DNA from: Flavobacterium anhuiense | GTDB lineage: Bacteria > Bacteroidota > Bacteroidia > Flavobacteriales > Flavobacteriaceae | Direction of reading: 5' to 3' | DNA: 64,000 nucleotides | NCBI RefSeq assembly: GCF_004151235.1 | Contig: NZ_JUIV01000013.1 | Span: forward strand, 1-64,000 | Shown: piece by piece, positions 42,167 through 51,247 of the stretch | How positions within the stretch are numbered: position 1 is the first letter of the stretch | Layout: each line of letters opens with the position of its first letter | Made by a program: the position numbers and the translations under genes | Notes under the pieces: generated by a model | What the model was told of the DNA's origin: nothing | The model's input: only the letters and a program-made list of their open reading frames with translations | Database searches by the model: none

Positions 42167-43042
42167 ATGACAAATGAACAAAAAGCTATAAAAGCTACTA
42201 TTTTTAGTATAATAGGAAATACCTGCTTGGCCCTTATAAAAGGTCTCGCAGGTTTTTTTGGCAATTCTTATGCCTTAATTGCAGATGCAATTGAATCAAC
42301 GACGGATATATTTGCGTCATTTTTGGTGTTGTTTGGAATCAAATATTCGAATAAACCTGCCGATGAAAATCATCCTTATGGGCACGGTCGTGCAGAGCCA
42401 CTTATTACCTTTTTAGTTGTTGGATTTTTAATTACTTCTGCTACTATTATTGGTTATGAAAGTATTGCCAATATTGGCACTTCGCACGATTTGCCTAAAT
42501 CTTGGACATTATATGTTTTAGGAGCCATTATTATTTGGAAAGAATACTCTTTCCGTTTGGTAATGAAAAGAAGTAAACAGACTAATAGCACTTCACTAGC
42601 AGCAGACGCTTGGCATCATAGAAGCGATGCTATAACTTCTGTGGCTGCATTTATCGGAATTTCGATTGCTTTAATTATGGGAAAAGGCTATGAGTCTGCT
42701 GATGATTGGGCAGCACTTTTTGCGGCGTTTTTTATTCTCTATAATAGTTATAAAATTTTCAGACCTGCGCTTGGCGAAATCATGGATGAAAATCTAAATG
42801 AGGACTTAGTAGAAGAAATTCGCGTTGTAGCCCTTACAGTTCCTGGTATTTTAGGGACTGAAAAATGTTTTATCCGTAAAGCTGGAATGAAATATCATGT
42901 TGATTTGCATGCTATCGTTTCAGCAAAAATTTCGGTTAAAGAAGGGCATGATTTGGCACATAAACTAAAGGATACACTCAGAGAAAAAAATCCTGAATTA
43001 GGACATGTGTTAATTCATGTCGAACCAGATGATTATTCCTAA
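42167..43042 (+). CDS. Cation diffusion facilitator (zinc/iron/cadmium exporter)
   Basis: The 291-residue inner-membrane protein has six helices with DAIESTTD in helix 2, HPYGHGRAEPL in the loop and DAWHHRSDAITSV in helix 5, which carry the metal-site Asp/His residues. A cytoplasmic ferredoxin-like C-terminal domain (~210-290, CFIRKAGMKYHVDLHAIV) binds metal in relatives. It likely exports Zn(II), Fe(II) or another divalent cation by proton antiport. Confidence 0.93.
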   Translation: MTNEQKAIKATIFSIIGNTCLALIKGLAGFFGNSYALIADAIESTTDIFASFLVLFGIKYSNKPADENHPYGHGRAEPLITFLVVGFLITSATIIGYESIANIGTSHDLPKSWTLYVLGAIIIWKEYSFRLVMKRSKQTNSTSLAADAWHHRSDAITSVAAFIGISIALIMGKGYESADDWAALFAAFFILYNSYKIFRPALGEIMDENLNEDLVEEIRVVALTVPGILGTEKCFIRKAGMKYHVDLHAIVSAKISVKEGHDLAHKLKDTLREKNPELGHVLIHVEPDDYS

Positions 43043-43046
43043 GATT

Positions 43047-43284
43047 CTAAGGTTCTGAGATGCTAAGATTCTAAGCTTTATCCTTGTCAAAGTTTTAAAC
43101 TTTGACAAGGATTAATTTAAAAATCAGCTTAATTTACAATCTACTTGAAACCAGATTATAAATTAAGCTGATTTTTTTTTAAGATTGAAAATCTTTGTGA
43201 GGGCTTCGACTTCGCTAAGCTTGACAAGAATAACTATTAGGTATTAAAAGAAAAACTTAGAATCTTAGCATCTCAGAACCTTAG
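43047..43284. repeat. Nested inverted-repeat element between convergent genes
   Basis: 29-base arms, CTAAGGTTCTGAGATGCTAAG... at 43047-43075 and the perfect complement at 43256-43284, carry the same octamer words as near murA. Inside lie a TCCTTGTCAAAGT/ACTTTGACAAGGA hairpin (about 43080-43111) and an AAATCAGCTTAATTT/AAATTAAGCTGATTT pair (about 43120-43173) followed by a T-run. The latter may be the actual terminator for the CDF gene. Confidence 0.85.
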
Positions 43285-43293
43285 TATCTTTTT

Positions 43294-45783
43294 TTAATCT
43301 AATGCATTTAAGATTTTCAAGCCAAAAACCACCCCGTTTTGCTGAATGCCACCTTGATAAGAATGCACATAATCTACTCTGAATAATTTGAATTTTCCAA
43401 AACCTAAATTATCTAGACCGATGGTGAACTCAGAATATGGTTTTCGATCGGGAATTGCTAAAGCATGAAAGCCAATATTCATAGTCGATTTCAAAAGATT
43501 TAACAGCGGAATTTTATTCATGATAAAACCAGTGTCATTATATTCAGTATGCATTTCGAAATAACTGTCATTTGTGCTATTTGAATAATAAGGCATCATG
43601 TTAAAAACATTCAAATAGCGGTCACTTGTTCCTATATGAGTCTGATTTCCGTTAAAATGTCTATAATCAATAAATGAGATGTTTTCTGCATTAAAGAATT
43701 TTCCCGCTCTAAAATTGGTTCCTAAAAGACCTTTGTTTCCAAATGATAAATCATATTGGACAGAAGCACCAATTCGTTCATATTCATATTTTTTTTCGCT
43801 TGCCGCGAATGCTTTTTCGAACGCTAAATAAACTGTAGGATATTTATCGTTTTTAAAATTATATCTTCCGTCAGGTCTTGATATGTATTTATTTCCAAAG
43901 TTAATTCTAGTTGTTACAAGAGCTTTAAACAAATGATGCTGGTCAAAAGCTGGAGTTGTAAAATCGTTTGGCGCCAAAGGATTGTTTGAAGAATAAATGT
44001 CATCTTTTTTAAAGAAAGAATAATCAGTTGTATTGAAAAGCGGTTTACGCTGTTCGTAACCAATTTTTCCAGTAAAATTTATTCCGTTTGCAATATCTTG
44101 TCCATAATTTATTTCTGCAAATTCCAAGTTGTACAGTTTCATGTAGTTGTCTTTAAAAAACAAAGAACTTATAGAATTGACAAGTTTAGAAATGGGTTCG
44201 GCGCTATTAAACTGAGCTGTTTTTACACCGCCAGAGCCCCATATTGTAGCATAATTTATAGTGTTGAAACGATGACTGAATTGGCCAATTGCACGAAAAC
44301 GTTCATCAGAAAAGCCATAATTGAAAGTAGTGCTTATCGAAGTATTTGTTCCTTTTTCTTCATCCCATTTTTTGAAAGAAAACCCAGAATCTAAATTAAA
44401 ACCTTGAACGGTATTGAAACTCAAAGAAGCTATATTCAGTAAGCCTTTATAATCAAAAGAATATTTTTTGAATGTGTTTTTGTAGTCATAGCCCATTAAA
44501 ATATCCCAGACCTTAAATTTGTTGTTTCTGGCATCAATAGAATCGGTATACTTTTTTGATTTTCTAATCGTCTGCAAACTGTCTTTTTTGGCATAATCAG
44601 AGCTTTCTTCAATAGTTAACGGTATTGGGCGAATTTCATTCCAGAAAGCATCGTCTTTTTTGTTGGCATTAAGTTCAAACGCCACGATTTCGTTTCCGAA
44701 AGTTTTTTTGTCAAAAGAATTAGGAAATTCATAATTTGAATAAACATAATTGAAGTTTCCAGAGAATTTTATTCCAAAAATACCTGCTGTAAAAGAAAGC
44801 GTCTGTGCATTTTTAGACCAGATTTTGTTTTTTGTGTTATAACTAAAACTCTGTTTTAGAGTCATCACTTCTGTAAACTCGTTTTTCATTCGATACCCTT
44901 TAATGTCTAGATCAATGGCATAAATCGCAAAACTGTCATCTACAATATAAATGTAACCTTCAAAAACAGGTTCCTTATCTCGTTTAGGAATAACTTTGAT
45001 TTTGTTTATCTGTTGATTGTTGTCATCATAAAAAGTGCTTTCCAATTTGTATTTGTAATAATTGAAAGCATTGTCGGCAATAGGAGAGATGAGTTTTACA
45101 TCAAAATCTAAAGTATTGTCGTAAAAATCATAAGTCGATAAAGCAGCTGTATTATAGCTATAACCGCGATTGTTTCCTGAAATTTTTGAAGCAATAATTT
45201 TTTCTTTTAGTTTATCTGGTTTTTCAAAAGTCACTTTCGAAATGGTTTCAGATAAATACAAAATTCCCGTTCCAGTAGAATCTAGATTCGAAGCCATGTC
45301 ATCGCCCAATTCTACTTTTTTGCCTAGAATTTTTTTAGGAAGATCTTTAACTTTAAACATACCTTTCGAATAAAAATCGGCTGTATATCTTCCTGTTTTA
45401 TCTGAGTTTTCTTTTTTATTTGCTATGGCGCTTTTTATAATTGCGTTTGCAGGATTGTTTTTAGGATCAATGATTACTTCGTTTAAAGCAAAACTTTCTT
45501 CCTCAAGACTAACATCTACATTGACTATTCTTGTCGCAGCAAGAATGGTTATTTTTTTAGTTTTATAACCTAAATATTGAAAAGTGATAACGTTTCCGCC
45601 AATTTCTTTTACATTCAGCTGATATTTTCCCTGTTCATTTGTAGTGGTTCCAGCATAAGTGTTTTCTTCAAAAACGGATACAAAAGGAAGCGGATTTCCT
45701 TTATCATCAGTTACAGTTCCTCTGATTTGAGCAAAATTAGAAAGTGAAAAAAGTAGAAAGGCAAGTAAAGTATAGTTTCTCAT
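43294..45783 (-). CDS. DUF5686 outer-membrane protein with carboxypeptidase-regulatory-like N-domain
   Basis: The 829-residue exported protein has a signal peptide ending LSNFAQ, then a CarboxypepD_reg-like domain (~20-105, GTVTDDKGNPLPFVSVFEENTYAGTTT). The DUF5686 region follows, with a YTADFYSKGMFKVKDLP segment and a long beta-rich C-terminal barrel ending GLKILNALD. Members are outer-membrane proteins of Bacteroidetes without known substrate. It converges on the CDF gene across a nested repeat. Confidence 0.88.
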   Translation of the reverse strand: MRNYTLLAFLLFSLSNFAQIRGTVTDDKGNPLPFVSVFEENTYAGTTTNEQGKYQLNVKEIGGNVITFQYLGYKTKKITILAATRIVNVDVSLEEESFALNEVIIDPKNNPANAIIKSAIANKKENSDKTGRYTADFYSKGMFKVKDLPKKILGKKVELGDDMASNLDSTGTGILYLSETISKVTFEKPDKLKEKIIASKISGNNRGYSYNTAALSTYDFYDNTLDFDVKLISPIADNAFNYYKYKLESTFYDDNNQQINKIKVIPKRDKEPVFEGYIYIVDDSFAIYAIDLDIKGYRMKNEFTEVMTLKQSFSYNTKNKIWSKNAQTLSFTAGIFGIKFSGNFNYVYSNYEFPNSFDKKTFGNEIVAFELNANKKDDAFWNEIRPIPLTIEESSDYAKKDSLQTIRKSKKYTDSIDARNNKFKVWDILMGYDYKNTFKKYSFDYKGLLNIASLSFNTVQGFNLDSGFSFKKWDEEKGTNTSISTTFNYGFSDERFRAIGQFSHRFNTINYATIWGSGGVKTAQFNSAEPISKLVNSISSLFFKDNYMKLYNLEFAEINYGQDIANGINFTGKIGYEQRKPLFNTTDYSFFKKDDIYSSNNPLAPNDFTTPAFDQHHLFKALVTTRINFGNKYISRPDGRYNFKNDKYPTVYLAFEKAFAASEKKYEYERIGASVQYDLSFGNKGLLGTNFRAGKFFNAENISFIDYRHFNGNQTHIGTSDRYLNVFNMMPYYSNSTNDSYFEMHTEYNDTGFIMNKIPLLNLLKSTMNIGFHALAIPDRKPYSEFTIGLDNLGFGKFKLFRVDYVHSYQGGIQQNGVVFGLKILNALD

Positions 45784-45918
45784 ACAAATGTGGTATATCT
45801 TACAAAAATATAATAAGTTAAATCTGAGCTTATTAATAATTTGTTAAATTGAATGAGATGATAGTTTGTCTCACTGAGCGAAGTCGAAGTCGAATTCTCA
45901 GTCCAGAATAACATTATA

Positions 45919-46332
45919 TTATAAAAAAGACTGTATAGCCAATTCGTAACTTTTTAGTCCGAAGCCTAGAATAACACCTTTTGCATTTCCAGATAAATAC
46001 GATTGATGTCTAAAGCTTTCGCGCGCATATGTATTAGAAATATGAACCTCAATGACTGGCGTGGTAACGGCTTTCATAGCATCGCCCAAACCGATGGAAG
46101 TGTGTGTGTACGCTCCAGCATTCAGAATAATGCCATCAAATGAAAAACCAACTTCTTGAATTTTGCCAATCAATTCGCCTTCAATATTGCTTTGGTAATA
46201 TGAAAGTTCAATGTTTGGGAATTTTTGTTTCAACGTTTCAAAATAATCTTCAAAAGTCTGGCTTCCGTAAACTTCTGGTTCGCGTTTTCCTAAAAGATTC
46301 AAATTTGGTCCGTTGATAATGCAGATTTTCAT
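45919..46332 (-). CDS. aroQ: Type II 3-dehydroquinate dehydratase
   Basis: The 137-residue enzyme makes 3-dehydroshikimate in the shikimate pathway. Motifs include INGPNLNLLGKREPEVYG with the catalytic Tyr, YYQSNIEGELI, NAGAYTHTS and EVHISN with the catalytic His (about residue 99), then the Arg in YARESFRH. The length is normal. In many Bacteroidetes it neighbours xerD; here five outer-membrane genes lie between. Confidence 0.97.
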   Translation of the reverse strand: MKICIINGPNLNLLGKREPEVYGSQTFEDYFETLKQKFPNIELSYYQSNIEGELIGKIQEVGFSFDGIILNAGAYTHTSIGLGDAMKAVTTPVIEVHISNTYARESFRHQSYLSGNAKGVILGFGLKSYELAIQSFL

Positions 46333-46404
46333 AAGTTTTTTTTATTTTGAGATATTGACATTGCAATTGATTTTGCAATTGTCATTGAACTTTGTAAAAA
46401 TAAA

Positions 46405-46435
46405 AAAAACCGCACTAATAAATAGAGCGGTTTTT
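46405..46435 (-). terminator. Terminator of the first barrel gene
   Basis: AAAAACCGC (46405-46413) and GCGGTTTTT (46427-46435) arms, giving a T-run on the minus strand. Confidence 0.8.
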
Positions 46436-46456
46436 GTAAAAGTATGTGATAAATTT

Positions 46457-47014
46457 TTAGAACATGAATCCAGCAGAAATCTGGAATACAGAGTTTTTAA
46501 TATCAGCATTTTTAGAAGCCTCAGTCAAACCTAAACCGTAACGCCCTTGTAAAAAGATGTTTTCAGTAAGTTTAACACCTAAACCTGCGTTTACACCAAA
46601 TTCGAATGTTTCTCCATTTTTAACATCAAAATCGTTTCTTTCGCTTACTAAGAAAGAAGCTTGTGGACCAACCTCTAAGCTAAAAGTGTTGTTTAAGTAA
46701 AATTTAGCCATTACTGGAATAGCAATGTATCCTAACTCATTTTTGATATCTTCACTTACATCACTAAATTTATAAGATGCTCCTGTCGTAGAATATAAAA
46801 GCTCTGGCTGGATAGAAAATTTGTCTAATAATTTTATTTCTGCAACCAAACCTGCATGGTAGCTAGTAATTCCTTCTTTGTCTATTTGATCTGGAAAATC
46901 TCCTGTTTGACTTGCAAAGTTAACCCCTGCTTTTACTCCTAATTTTAATAATTGTGCTTGTACTGCTGCTGATGTTGCAATGAACATAAAAGCTGCTAAA
47001 AGTATTTTCTTCAT
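46457..47014 (-). CDS. Small outer-membrane beta-barrel protein (porin family, OMP_b-brl_2-like), divergent copy
   Basis: The 185-residue protein has a signal peptide (cleavage near AVQAQ) and alternates long strands and turns, with the conserved KAGVNFAS, YIAIPVMAKFYL and LEVGPQASFL words. It ends in SAGFMF (C-terminal Phe). It is a paralogue of the four plus-strand genes at 47306-50116. Members of this small-barrel family are common and abundant in flavobacterial outer membranes; no ligand is known. It is oriented away from the others, toward aroQ. Confidence 0.9.
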   Translation of the reverse strand: MKKILLAAFMFIATSAAVQAQLLKLGVKAGVNFASQTGDFPDQIDKEGITSYHAGLVAEIKLLDKFSIQPELLYSTTGASYKFSDVSEDIKNELGYIAIPVMAKFYLNNTFSLEVGPQASFLVSERNDFDVKNGETFEFGVNAGLGVKLTENIFLQGRYGLGLTEASKNADIKNSVFQISAGFMF

Positions 47015-47059
47015 AAAAAGGTTTTTAAAAATTGGTATTTTAAAATGTTATTTAAAATT

Positions 47060-47067
47060 CAAAACTA
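47060..47067 (-). promoter_or_regulatory. -7 box of the divergent barrel gene
   Basis: TAGTTTTG on the minus strand, 46 bases before the start; ATG replaces the TTG at the expected 19-base spacing. Confidence 0.4.
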
Positions 47068-47264
47068 CATATTTAGCATTTTATTGCATTATAATTTAGA
47101 TTAAATAATTACTAAAATTCCCACTCAAAATGTTTTTATTGGGATAAGATTGTGCTGTTTCTCTTTTAAAGTTTTGATTTTCAAGATGTCTATATCTGTT
47201 TATTTTATGTCTTATTTTAATACTTTTTAAACTTATTGCGGAGTATGTATTGTAAGTCTAATCT

Positions 47265-47272
47265 TAGTTTTG
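47265..47272 (+). promoter_or_regulatory. -7 box of the second barrel gene
   Basis: TAGTTTTG fits TAnnTTTG, 33 bases before the start codon. It pairs with the divergent box at 47060 in a shared 290-base control region. Confidence 0.45.
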
Positions 47273-47305
47273 CGAATATTAAATCAAATTAATATTTAAA
47301 AAATT

Positions 47306-47908
47306 ATGAAAAAAATTGTTTTAGCTGCTATTGCAGTAATGGGATTTAGTTTTGCAAATGCGCAAGATGTAAAGTATGGAGTTAAAGGTGGAATTAATCT
47401 TTCAACTTTTACTGGTGATGTCGAAGACGCATCTTCTAAAGTTGGTTTTCAAGCGGGAGGTTTTGCAGAAATAAAACTTTCAGATAAGTTCTCAATTCAG
47501 CCAGAGATGTTATACTCGTTACAAGGTGCGAAATTTAAAGAAACTGAAGATTCTTATACTTATACAGAAAATGTTAATGCAAGTTATTTGAATGTTCCTG
47601 TAATGGCTAAGTATTATGTGGTTGACAAATTTAGTGTTGAAGCTGGTCCTCAAGTAGGTTTTTTGTTAGCGGCAAAAAGTAAATGGGAAGAGACTTATGA
47701 AGGAGAAATGTATTCAGGAAAAGAGAATGTCAAAGATTCTTTTAAAACAGTTGATTTTAGCTTAAATGTTGGTGCAGGATATGATTTTACAGAAAATGTA
47801 TCAGCTGGATTACGATATAATTTTGGTTTGTCTAATATTTCAGATTTTAGTGATAATGCAAAAATTCATAATAATGTAATTTCATTATCAGTTGGTTATA
47901 AATTCTAG
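47306..47908 (+). CDS. Small outer-membrane beta-barrel protein, paralogue 2
   Basis: The 200-residue protein has a signal peptide (cleavage near SFANAQ). Conserved family words are YGVKGGINLSTFTG, KFSIQPEMLYSLQGAKF, ASYLNVPVMAKYYV and FSVEAGPQVGFLL. The ending SLSVGYKF has the C-terminal Phe needed for barrel assembly. An acidic extracellular-loop region (SKWEETYEGEMYSGKENVK) differs from the paralogues and may face the outside. Confidence 0.9.
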   Translation: MKKIVLAAIAVMGFSFANAQDVKYGVKGGINLSTFTGDVEDASSKVGFQAGGFAEIKLSDKFSIQPEMLYSLQGAKFKETEDSYTYTENVNASYLNVPVMAKYYVVDKFSVEAGPQVGFLLAAKSKWEETYEGEMYSGKENVKDSFKTVDFSLNVGAGYDFTENVSAGLRYNFGLSNISDFSDNAKIHNNVISLSVGYKF

Positions 47909-47933
47909 TAAAAAACATTTAGTTAGTTTTTTT

Positions 47934-47970
47934 AAGGCCTTTCCTTATTTCTAAGGAAGGTCTTTTTTTT
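47934..47970 (+). terminator. Terminator after barrel gene 2
   Basis: AAGGCCTTTCCTT and AAGGAAGGTC form an imperfect stem with a T-run. Confidence 0.6.
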
Positions 47971-48079
47971 ATGTTGAAAATTCTAATTTTTAAGTTGGCT
48001 TAATTTAAAATTAACAATTAGCGTAATATTTACTATTTTATTTGTTAAATTCCTAATGTAGAATTGTGAAGAATATTTT

Positions 48080-48087
48080 TATATTTG
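48080..48087 (+). promoter_or_regulatory. -7 box of barrel gene 3
   Basis: TATATTTG, 31 bases before the start. The following leader (CCAATTAATTTAACC) is almost the same as that before barrel gene 5, so the promoter was duplicated with the gene. Confidence 0.5.
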
Positions 48088-48117
48088 ACCAATTAATTTA
48101 ACCCAAAACAAATTAGA

Positions 48118-48699
48118 ATGAAAAAAATTATTTTATCTGCCATTGCAATTATGGCTTTTGCATTCTCAAATGCTCAATCAACAAGATTTGGAGTAAAAGG
48201 AGGTCTTAATATTTCAAGTATTGTTGGCGGTGACGTGAGAGATGCTAATGCATTAGTAGGATTTCACGTTGGTGGTTTAGCTGAAATCCACGTAGTAGAA
48301 AAGTTTTATATCCAACCAGAGCTCTTATTCTCAACTCAAGGAGCAAAATTTGATTATGGTTTTGGAGATGATGCAGATGTAAAATTAAATTATTTAAATA
48401 TTCCTGTTCTGGCGAAATATTATATCGTTGATAAAAAATTTAGCGTTGAAGCTGGTCCACAACTTGGTTTTTTGTTGTCAGCTAAAGCTGATGGTTATGA
48501 TGTTAAAGATGATACAAAATCGGTAGATTTTGGTTTTAACTTCGGTGCAGGTTATGATTTTACTGATAATTTTTCAGTTGGACTTCGCTATACTGTAGGA
48601 TTATCACCTATCTGGGATGATAATATTGATGACTCAGGAGACCTGTATGACAGTGCAAAAAATGGTAATTTCCAGATTTCTTTAGCTTATAAATTCTAG
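48118..48699 (+). CDS. Small outer-membrane beta-barrel protein, paralogue 3
   Basis: The 193-residue protein has a signal peptide (AFAFSNAQ end). The family words FGVKGGLNISSIVG, KFYIQPELLFSTQGAKF, NYLNIPVLAKYYI and FSVEAGPQLGFLLSAKADG are followed by VDFGFNFGAGYDFTDNFSVGLRYTVGL and the ending SLAYKF. It is most similar to the next gene, including a near-identical signal peptide; the two are probably a recent tandem duplicate. Confidence 0.9.
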   Translation: MKKIILSAIAIMAFAFSNAQSTRFGVKGGLNISSIVGGDVRDANALVGFHVGGLAEIHVVEKFYIQPELLFSTQGAKFDYGFGDDADVKLNYLNIPVLAKYYIVDKKFSVEAGPQLGFLLSAKADGYDVKDDTKSVDFGFNFGAGYDFTDNFSVGLRYTVGLSPIWDDNIDDSGDLYDSAKNGNFQISLAYKF

Positions 48700-48718
48700 T
48701 CTTAATTTAAAATATTGA

Positions 48719-48745
48719 AGCCTCCTTTTTTAGGAGGTTTTTTTA
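48719..48745 (+). terminator. Terminator after barrel gene 3
   Basis: AAGCCTCC and GGAGGTTT arms around a T-rich loop, followed by a T-run. It is short, and read-through into the next gene is plausible. Confidence 0.6.
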
Positions 48746-48787
48746 TGGAGAAGCTAATTTTCTTTCAAACTCAAAAGCAGATTAAAA

Positions 48788-49363
48788 ATGAAAAAAATTA
48801 TTTTATCAGCCGTTGCAATTATGGCTTTTGCATTCTCAAATGCTCAGGAAACAAGATTTGGAATTAAAGGAGGCGTGAGTCTTACCAACTTTTCCGGAGA
48901 TGTTGAAGCTAATTCAAAAGTTGGTTTTCTTGTTGGTGGTTTCGCAGAAATTAAAATTATTGATAGATTATCTATTCAGCCAGAGCTTTTGTTCTCTTCT
49001 CAAGGAGCTAAATATGAGTATATTGGTATGGATAATACAAATCTTAACTTAAACTACATCAATGTTCCTGTTTTAGCTAAATTTTATATTACTAAAGAAT
49101 TTACTGTTGAAGGAGGGCCTCAAATTGGTTTCCTTGTTTCTGCCAAAGACGACGGTGAGGATGTTAAGGATTTCTACAAATCTGTAGACTTCGGTTTTAA
49201 TTTTGGAGCAGGATATAATTTTACGGACAATCTTTCTGTAGGTTTACGTTACACAGTAGGACTTTCTGGAGTTGTTGATCGTGGAGATTATGATGATATT
49301 GATGATTATTATGACAGTGCAAAGAATAGTGTTTTGGCTCTTTCTTTGGCATATAAGTTCTAA
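48788..49363 (+). CDS. Small outer-membrane beta-barrel protein, paralogue 4
   Basis: The 191-residue protein has a signal peptide nearly identical to that of paralogue 3. Family words are FGIKGGVSLTNFSG, RLSIQPELLFSSQGAKYEY, NYINVPVLAKFYI and FTVEGGPQIGFLVSAKDDG. Two Asp-rich turns (DRGDYDDIDDYYD) precede the final strand. I see no clear -7 box in the 88-base gap before it, so it may depend on read-through from paralogue 3. Confidence 0.9.
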   Translation: MKKIILSAVAIMAFAFSNAQETRFGIKGGVSLTNFSGDVEANSKVGFLVGGFAEIKIIDRLSIQPELLFSSQGAKYEYIGMDNTNLNLNYINVPVLAKFYITKEFTVEGGPQIGFLVSAKDDGEDVKDFYKSVDFGFNFGAGYNFTDNLSVGLRYTVGLSGVVDRGDYDDIDDYYDSAKNSVLALSLAYKF

Positions 49364-49382
49364 TCCAAACTATAATGTTTTT

Positions 49383-49412
49383 AAAACCTTCCTGATAACG
49401 GAAGGTTTTTTT
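49383..49412 (+). terminator. Terminator after barrel gene 4
   Basis: Perfect 10-base arms AAAACCTTCC and GGAAGGTTTT with a 7-base loop and T-run. Confidence 0.85.
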
Positions 49413-49467
49413 TGTTTAGATAGTTTATAGTGTTAAAATTTTAGTTAGTTTTTCATAAGTAAATTTT

Positions 49468-49475
49468 TATATTTG
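49468..49475 (+). promoter_or_regulatory. -7 box of barrel gene 5
   Basis: TATATTTG, 30 bases before the start, with a downstream leader resembling that of barrel gene 3. Confidence 0.5.
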
Positions 49476-49504
49476 GCCCAATTAATTTTAACCAAAAACA
49501 AAAA

Positions 49505-50116
49505 ATGAAAAACGTTATTTTATCTGCGATTGCAGTTATGGCATTTGGATTTGCAAATGCACAAGAAGTTAAGTATGGAGTTAAAGGTGGTTTGAATTTG
49601 TCAAATTTGTCGGGTGATACAGACGGAATGGATTTGAAATCAAAATTTGGATTTCATGCAGGTGGTTTCGTTGAAATAAAATTTTCTGAGAAATTTGCAT
49701 TGCAACCTGAGCTTTTGTACTCTACACAAGGTACCAGATTTGATGATCTTGAAGTAAATGGATACAAAACAAAAACATGTTTTAACTTAGATTATATCAA
49801 TGTGCCAGTTATGTTTAAATACTTTGCAGCAGAAAAGTTTTTTATTGAAGCTGGTCCGCAAATTGGGTTTCTGACTTCAGCAAAAGCGAGAGTAAAGATA
49901 GATGAGCTTAATATTGATAATAAAGAAGATATTAAAGATAATTTTGAATCAATTGATTTTGGATTGAATTTTGGAGCAGGATACGAGTTTACCGAAAATA
50001 TATTTGCTAGTGCGAGATATAATTTAGGTTTATCAAATATAGCTAAAACGGAAGCTGACGATGATTCAAAAGTTCATAATGGTGTATTTTCACTATCGGT
50101 AGGATACAAGTTCTAA
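49505..50116 (+). CDS. Small outer-membrane beta-barrel protein, paralogue 5
   Basis: The 203-residue protein has a signal peptide (AFGFANAQ end) and the family words YGVKGGLNLSNLSG, KFALQPELLYSTQGTRF, DYINVPVMFKYF and FFIEAGPQIGFLTSAKARV. It ends in SLSVGYKF. It carries a longer acidic segment between strands (DELNIDNKEDIKDNFES). It is the last gene of the array and is followed by a terminator and xerD. Confidence 0.9.
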   Translation: MKNVILSAIAVMAFGFANAQEVKYGVKGGLNLSNLSGDTDGMDLKSKFGFHAGGFVEIKFSEKFALQPELLYSTQGTRFDDLEVNGYKTKTCFNLDYINVPVMFKYFAAEKFFIEAGPQIGFLTSAKARVKIDELNIDNKEDIKDNFESIDFGLNFGAGYEFTENIFASARYNLGLSNIAKTEADDDSKVHNGVFSLSVGYKF

Positions 50117-50138
50117 TTTATAAATGGAATAAAAAAAC

Positions 50139-50169
50139 AAACCTTCCTTATCATTGGGAAGGTTTTTTT
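50139..50169 (+). terminator. Terminator of barrel gene 5
   Basis: AAACCTTCC and GGAAGGTTT arms with a 9-base loop, followed by a T-run. Confidence 0.85.
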
Positions 50170-50197
50170 ATGCCAAAAAATTACTTACTTTGTAAAT

Positions 50198-51094
50198 ATG
50201 AATTGGAGCAGGTATATAAAAGATTATCAGTCGTATTTGAGGATAGAGAGAGGTTTATCTAAAAATACAATTGAAAATTATGGTTTTGATATTGAACGTT
50301 TATGTCTTTTTTTAGGAAACAATAAGATTGATGTTTCGCCAATAAAAATTTCTGATGAAACTTTACAGCAGTTTATATATTCAGTAGCTAAAGAGGTAAA
50401 TCCGAGATCACAGGCAAGGATTATTTCTGGACTTAAAAGTTTCTTTAATTATCTGGTTTTTGAAGATTACAGAAACGATAATCCTTTAGAATTGATAGAA
50501 GCGCCTAAAACAGGTCGTAAATTGCCCGATACACTGTCACTTCAGGAAATTGATGCTCTAATAGAAGCAATCGATTTAAGTACTAATGAAGGCGAAAGAA
50601 ACAGAGCAATGCTCGAAACTTTGTATGGTTGCGGATTACGTGTTTCGGAATTGATTACGCTTAAAATTTCAGATCTTTTTTTTGATGAAGGTTTTATTAA
50701 AATTACTGGTAAAGGAAACAAAGAAAGGTTTGTTCCAATAGGTTCATTAACTCAGAAATATATTGATATTTACAAAAATGCGGTTCGCTCAAATCTTACT
50801 ATTAAAAAAGGAGCTGAAGATACTTTGTTCTTAAATCGACGAGGAAATCAATTGACTCGGGCTATGGTTTTTACTATCATCAAAGATCTTGCTCAGAAAA
50901 TGGGGCTTAAGAAAAGTATAAGTCCGCATACTTTGAGACATTCTTTTGCGACTCACCTGCTTGAAAATGGTGCCGACTTGAGATCGATTCAATTAATGCT
51001 TGGCCATGAATCTATTACAACAACTGAAATTTATGTGCATTTGGATCGCAGTTTTTTAAAAGAAGTAATGTATAGTTTTCATCCTAGGAAATAA
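50198..51094 (+). CDS. xerD: Site-specific tyrosine recombinase XerD
   Basis: The 298-residue recombinase has an N-terminal SAM-like core-binding domain (~1-100, YLRIERGLSKNTIENYGFDI) and the catalytic domain. GLRVSEL holds the first Arg (~147), TGKGNKERFVP the Lys, HTLRHSFATHLL the His-Arg pair (~245-248), and LGHESITTTEIYVH the second His and nucleophile Tyr. This is the chromosomal dimer-resolution XerD by size and sequence, not a phage integrase. Confidence 0.95.
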   Translation: MNWSRYIKDYQSYLRIERGLSKNTIENYGFDIERLCLFLGNNKIDVSPIKISDETLQQFIYSVAKEVNPRSQARIISGLKSFFNYLVFEDYRNDNPLELIEAPKTGRKLPDTLSLQEIDALIEAIDLSTNEGERNRAMLETLYGCGLRVSELITLKISDLFFDEGFIKITGKGNKERFVPIGSLTQKYIDIYKNAVRSNLTIKKGAEDTLFLNRRGNQLTRAMVFTIIKDLAQKMGLKKSISPHTLRHSFATHLLENGADLRSIQLMLGHESITTTEIYVHLDRSFLKEVMYSFHPRK

Positions 51095-51247
51095 TTAATT
51101 TTACAGTATTTTGTGTTTTTGTTGTTGAAATTTGTTATATTGTGTTAAATTTTTGTTTTAAATAAAGTAAAAAGCGTTGAAAACTAGGTTTTGTTTTTTG
51201 CTTTTCTGAATAAGTTTCAATATCTTATTTACATAAAAGAGTAGCAT

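Noticed and set aside
50198..51094. Phage or integron integrase
   Set aside because: Sequence and length match chromosomal XerD, and no phage or cassette genes or attachment sites adjoin it.
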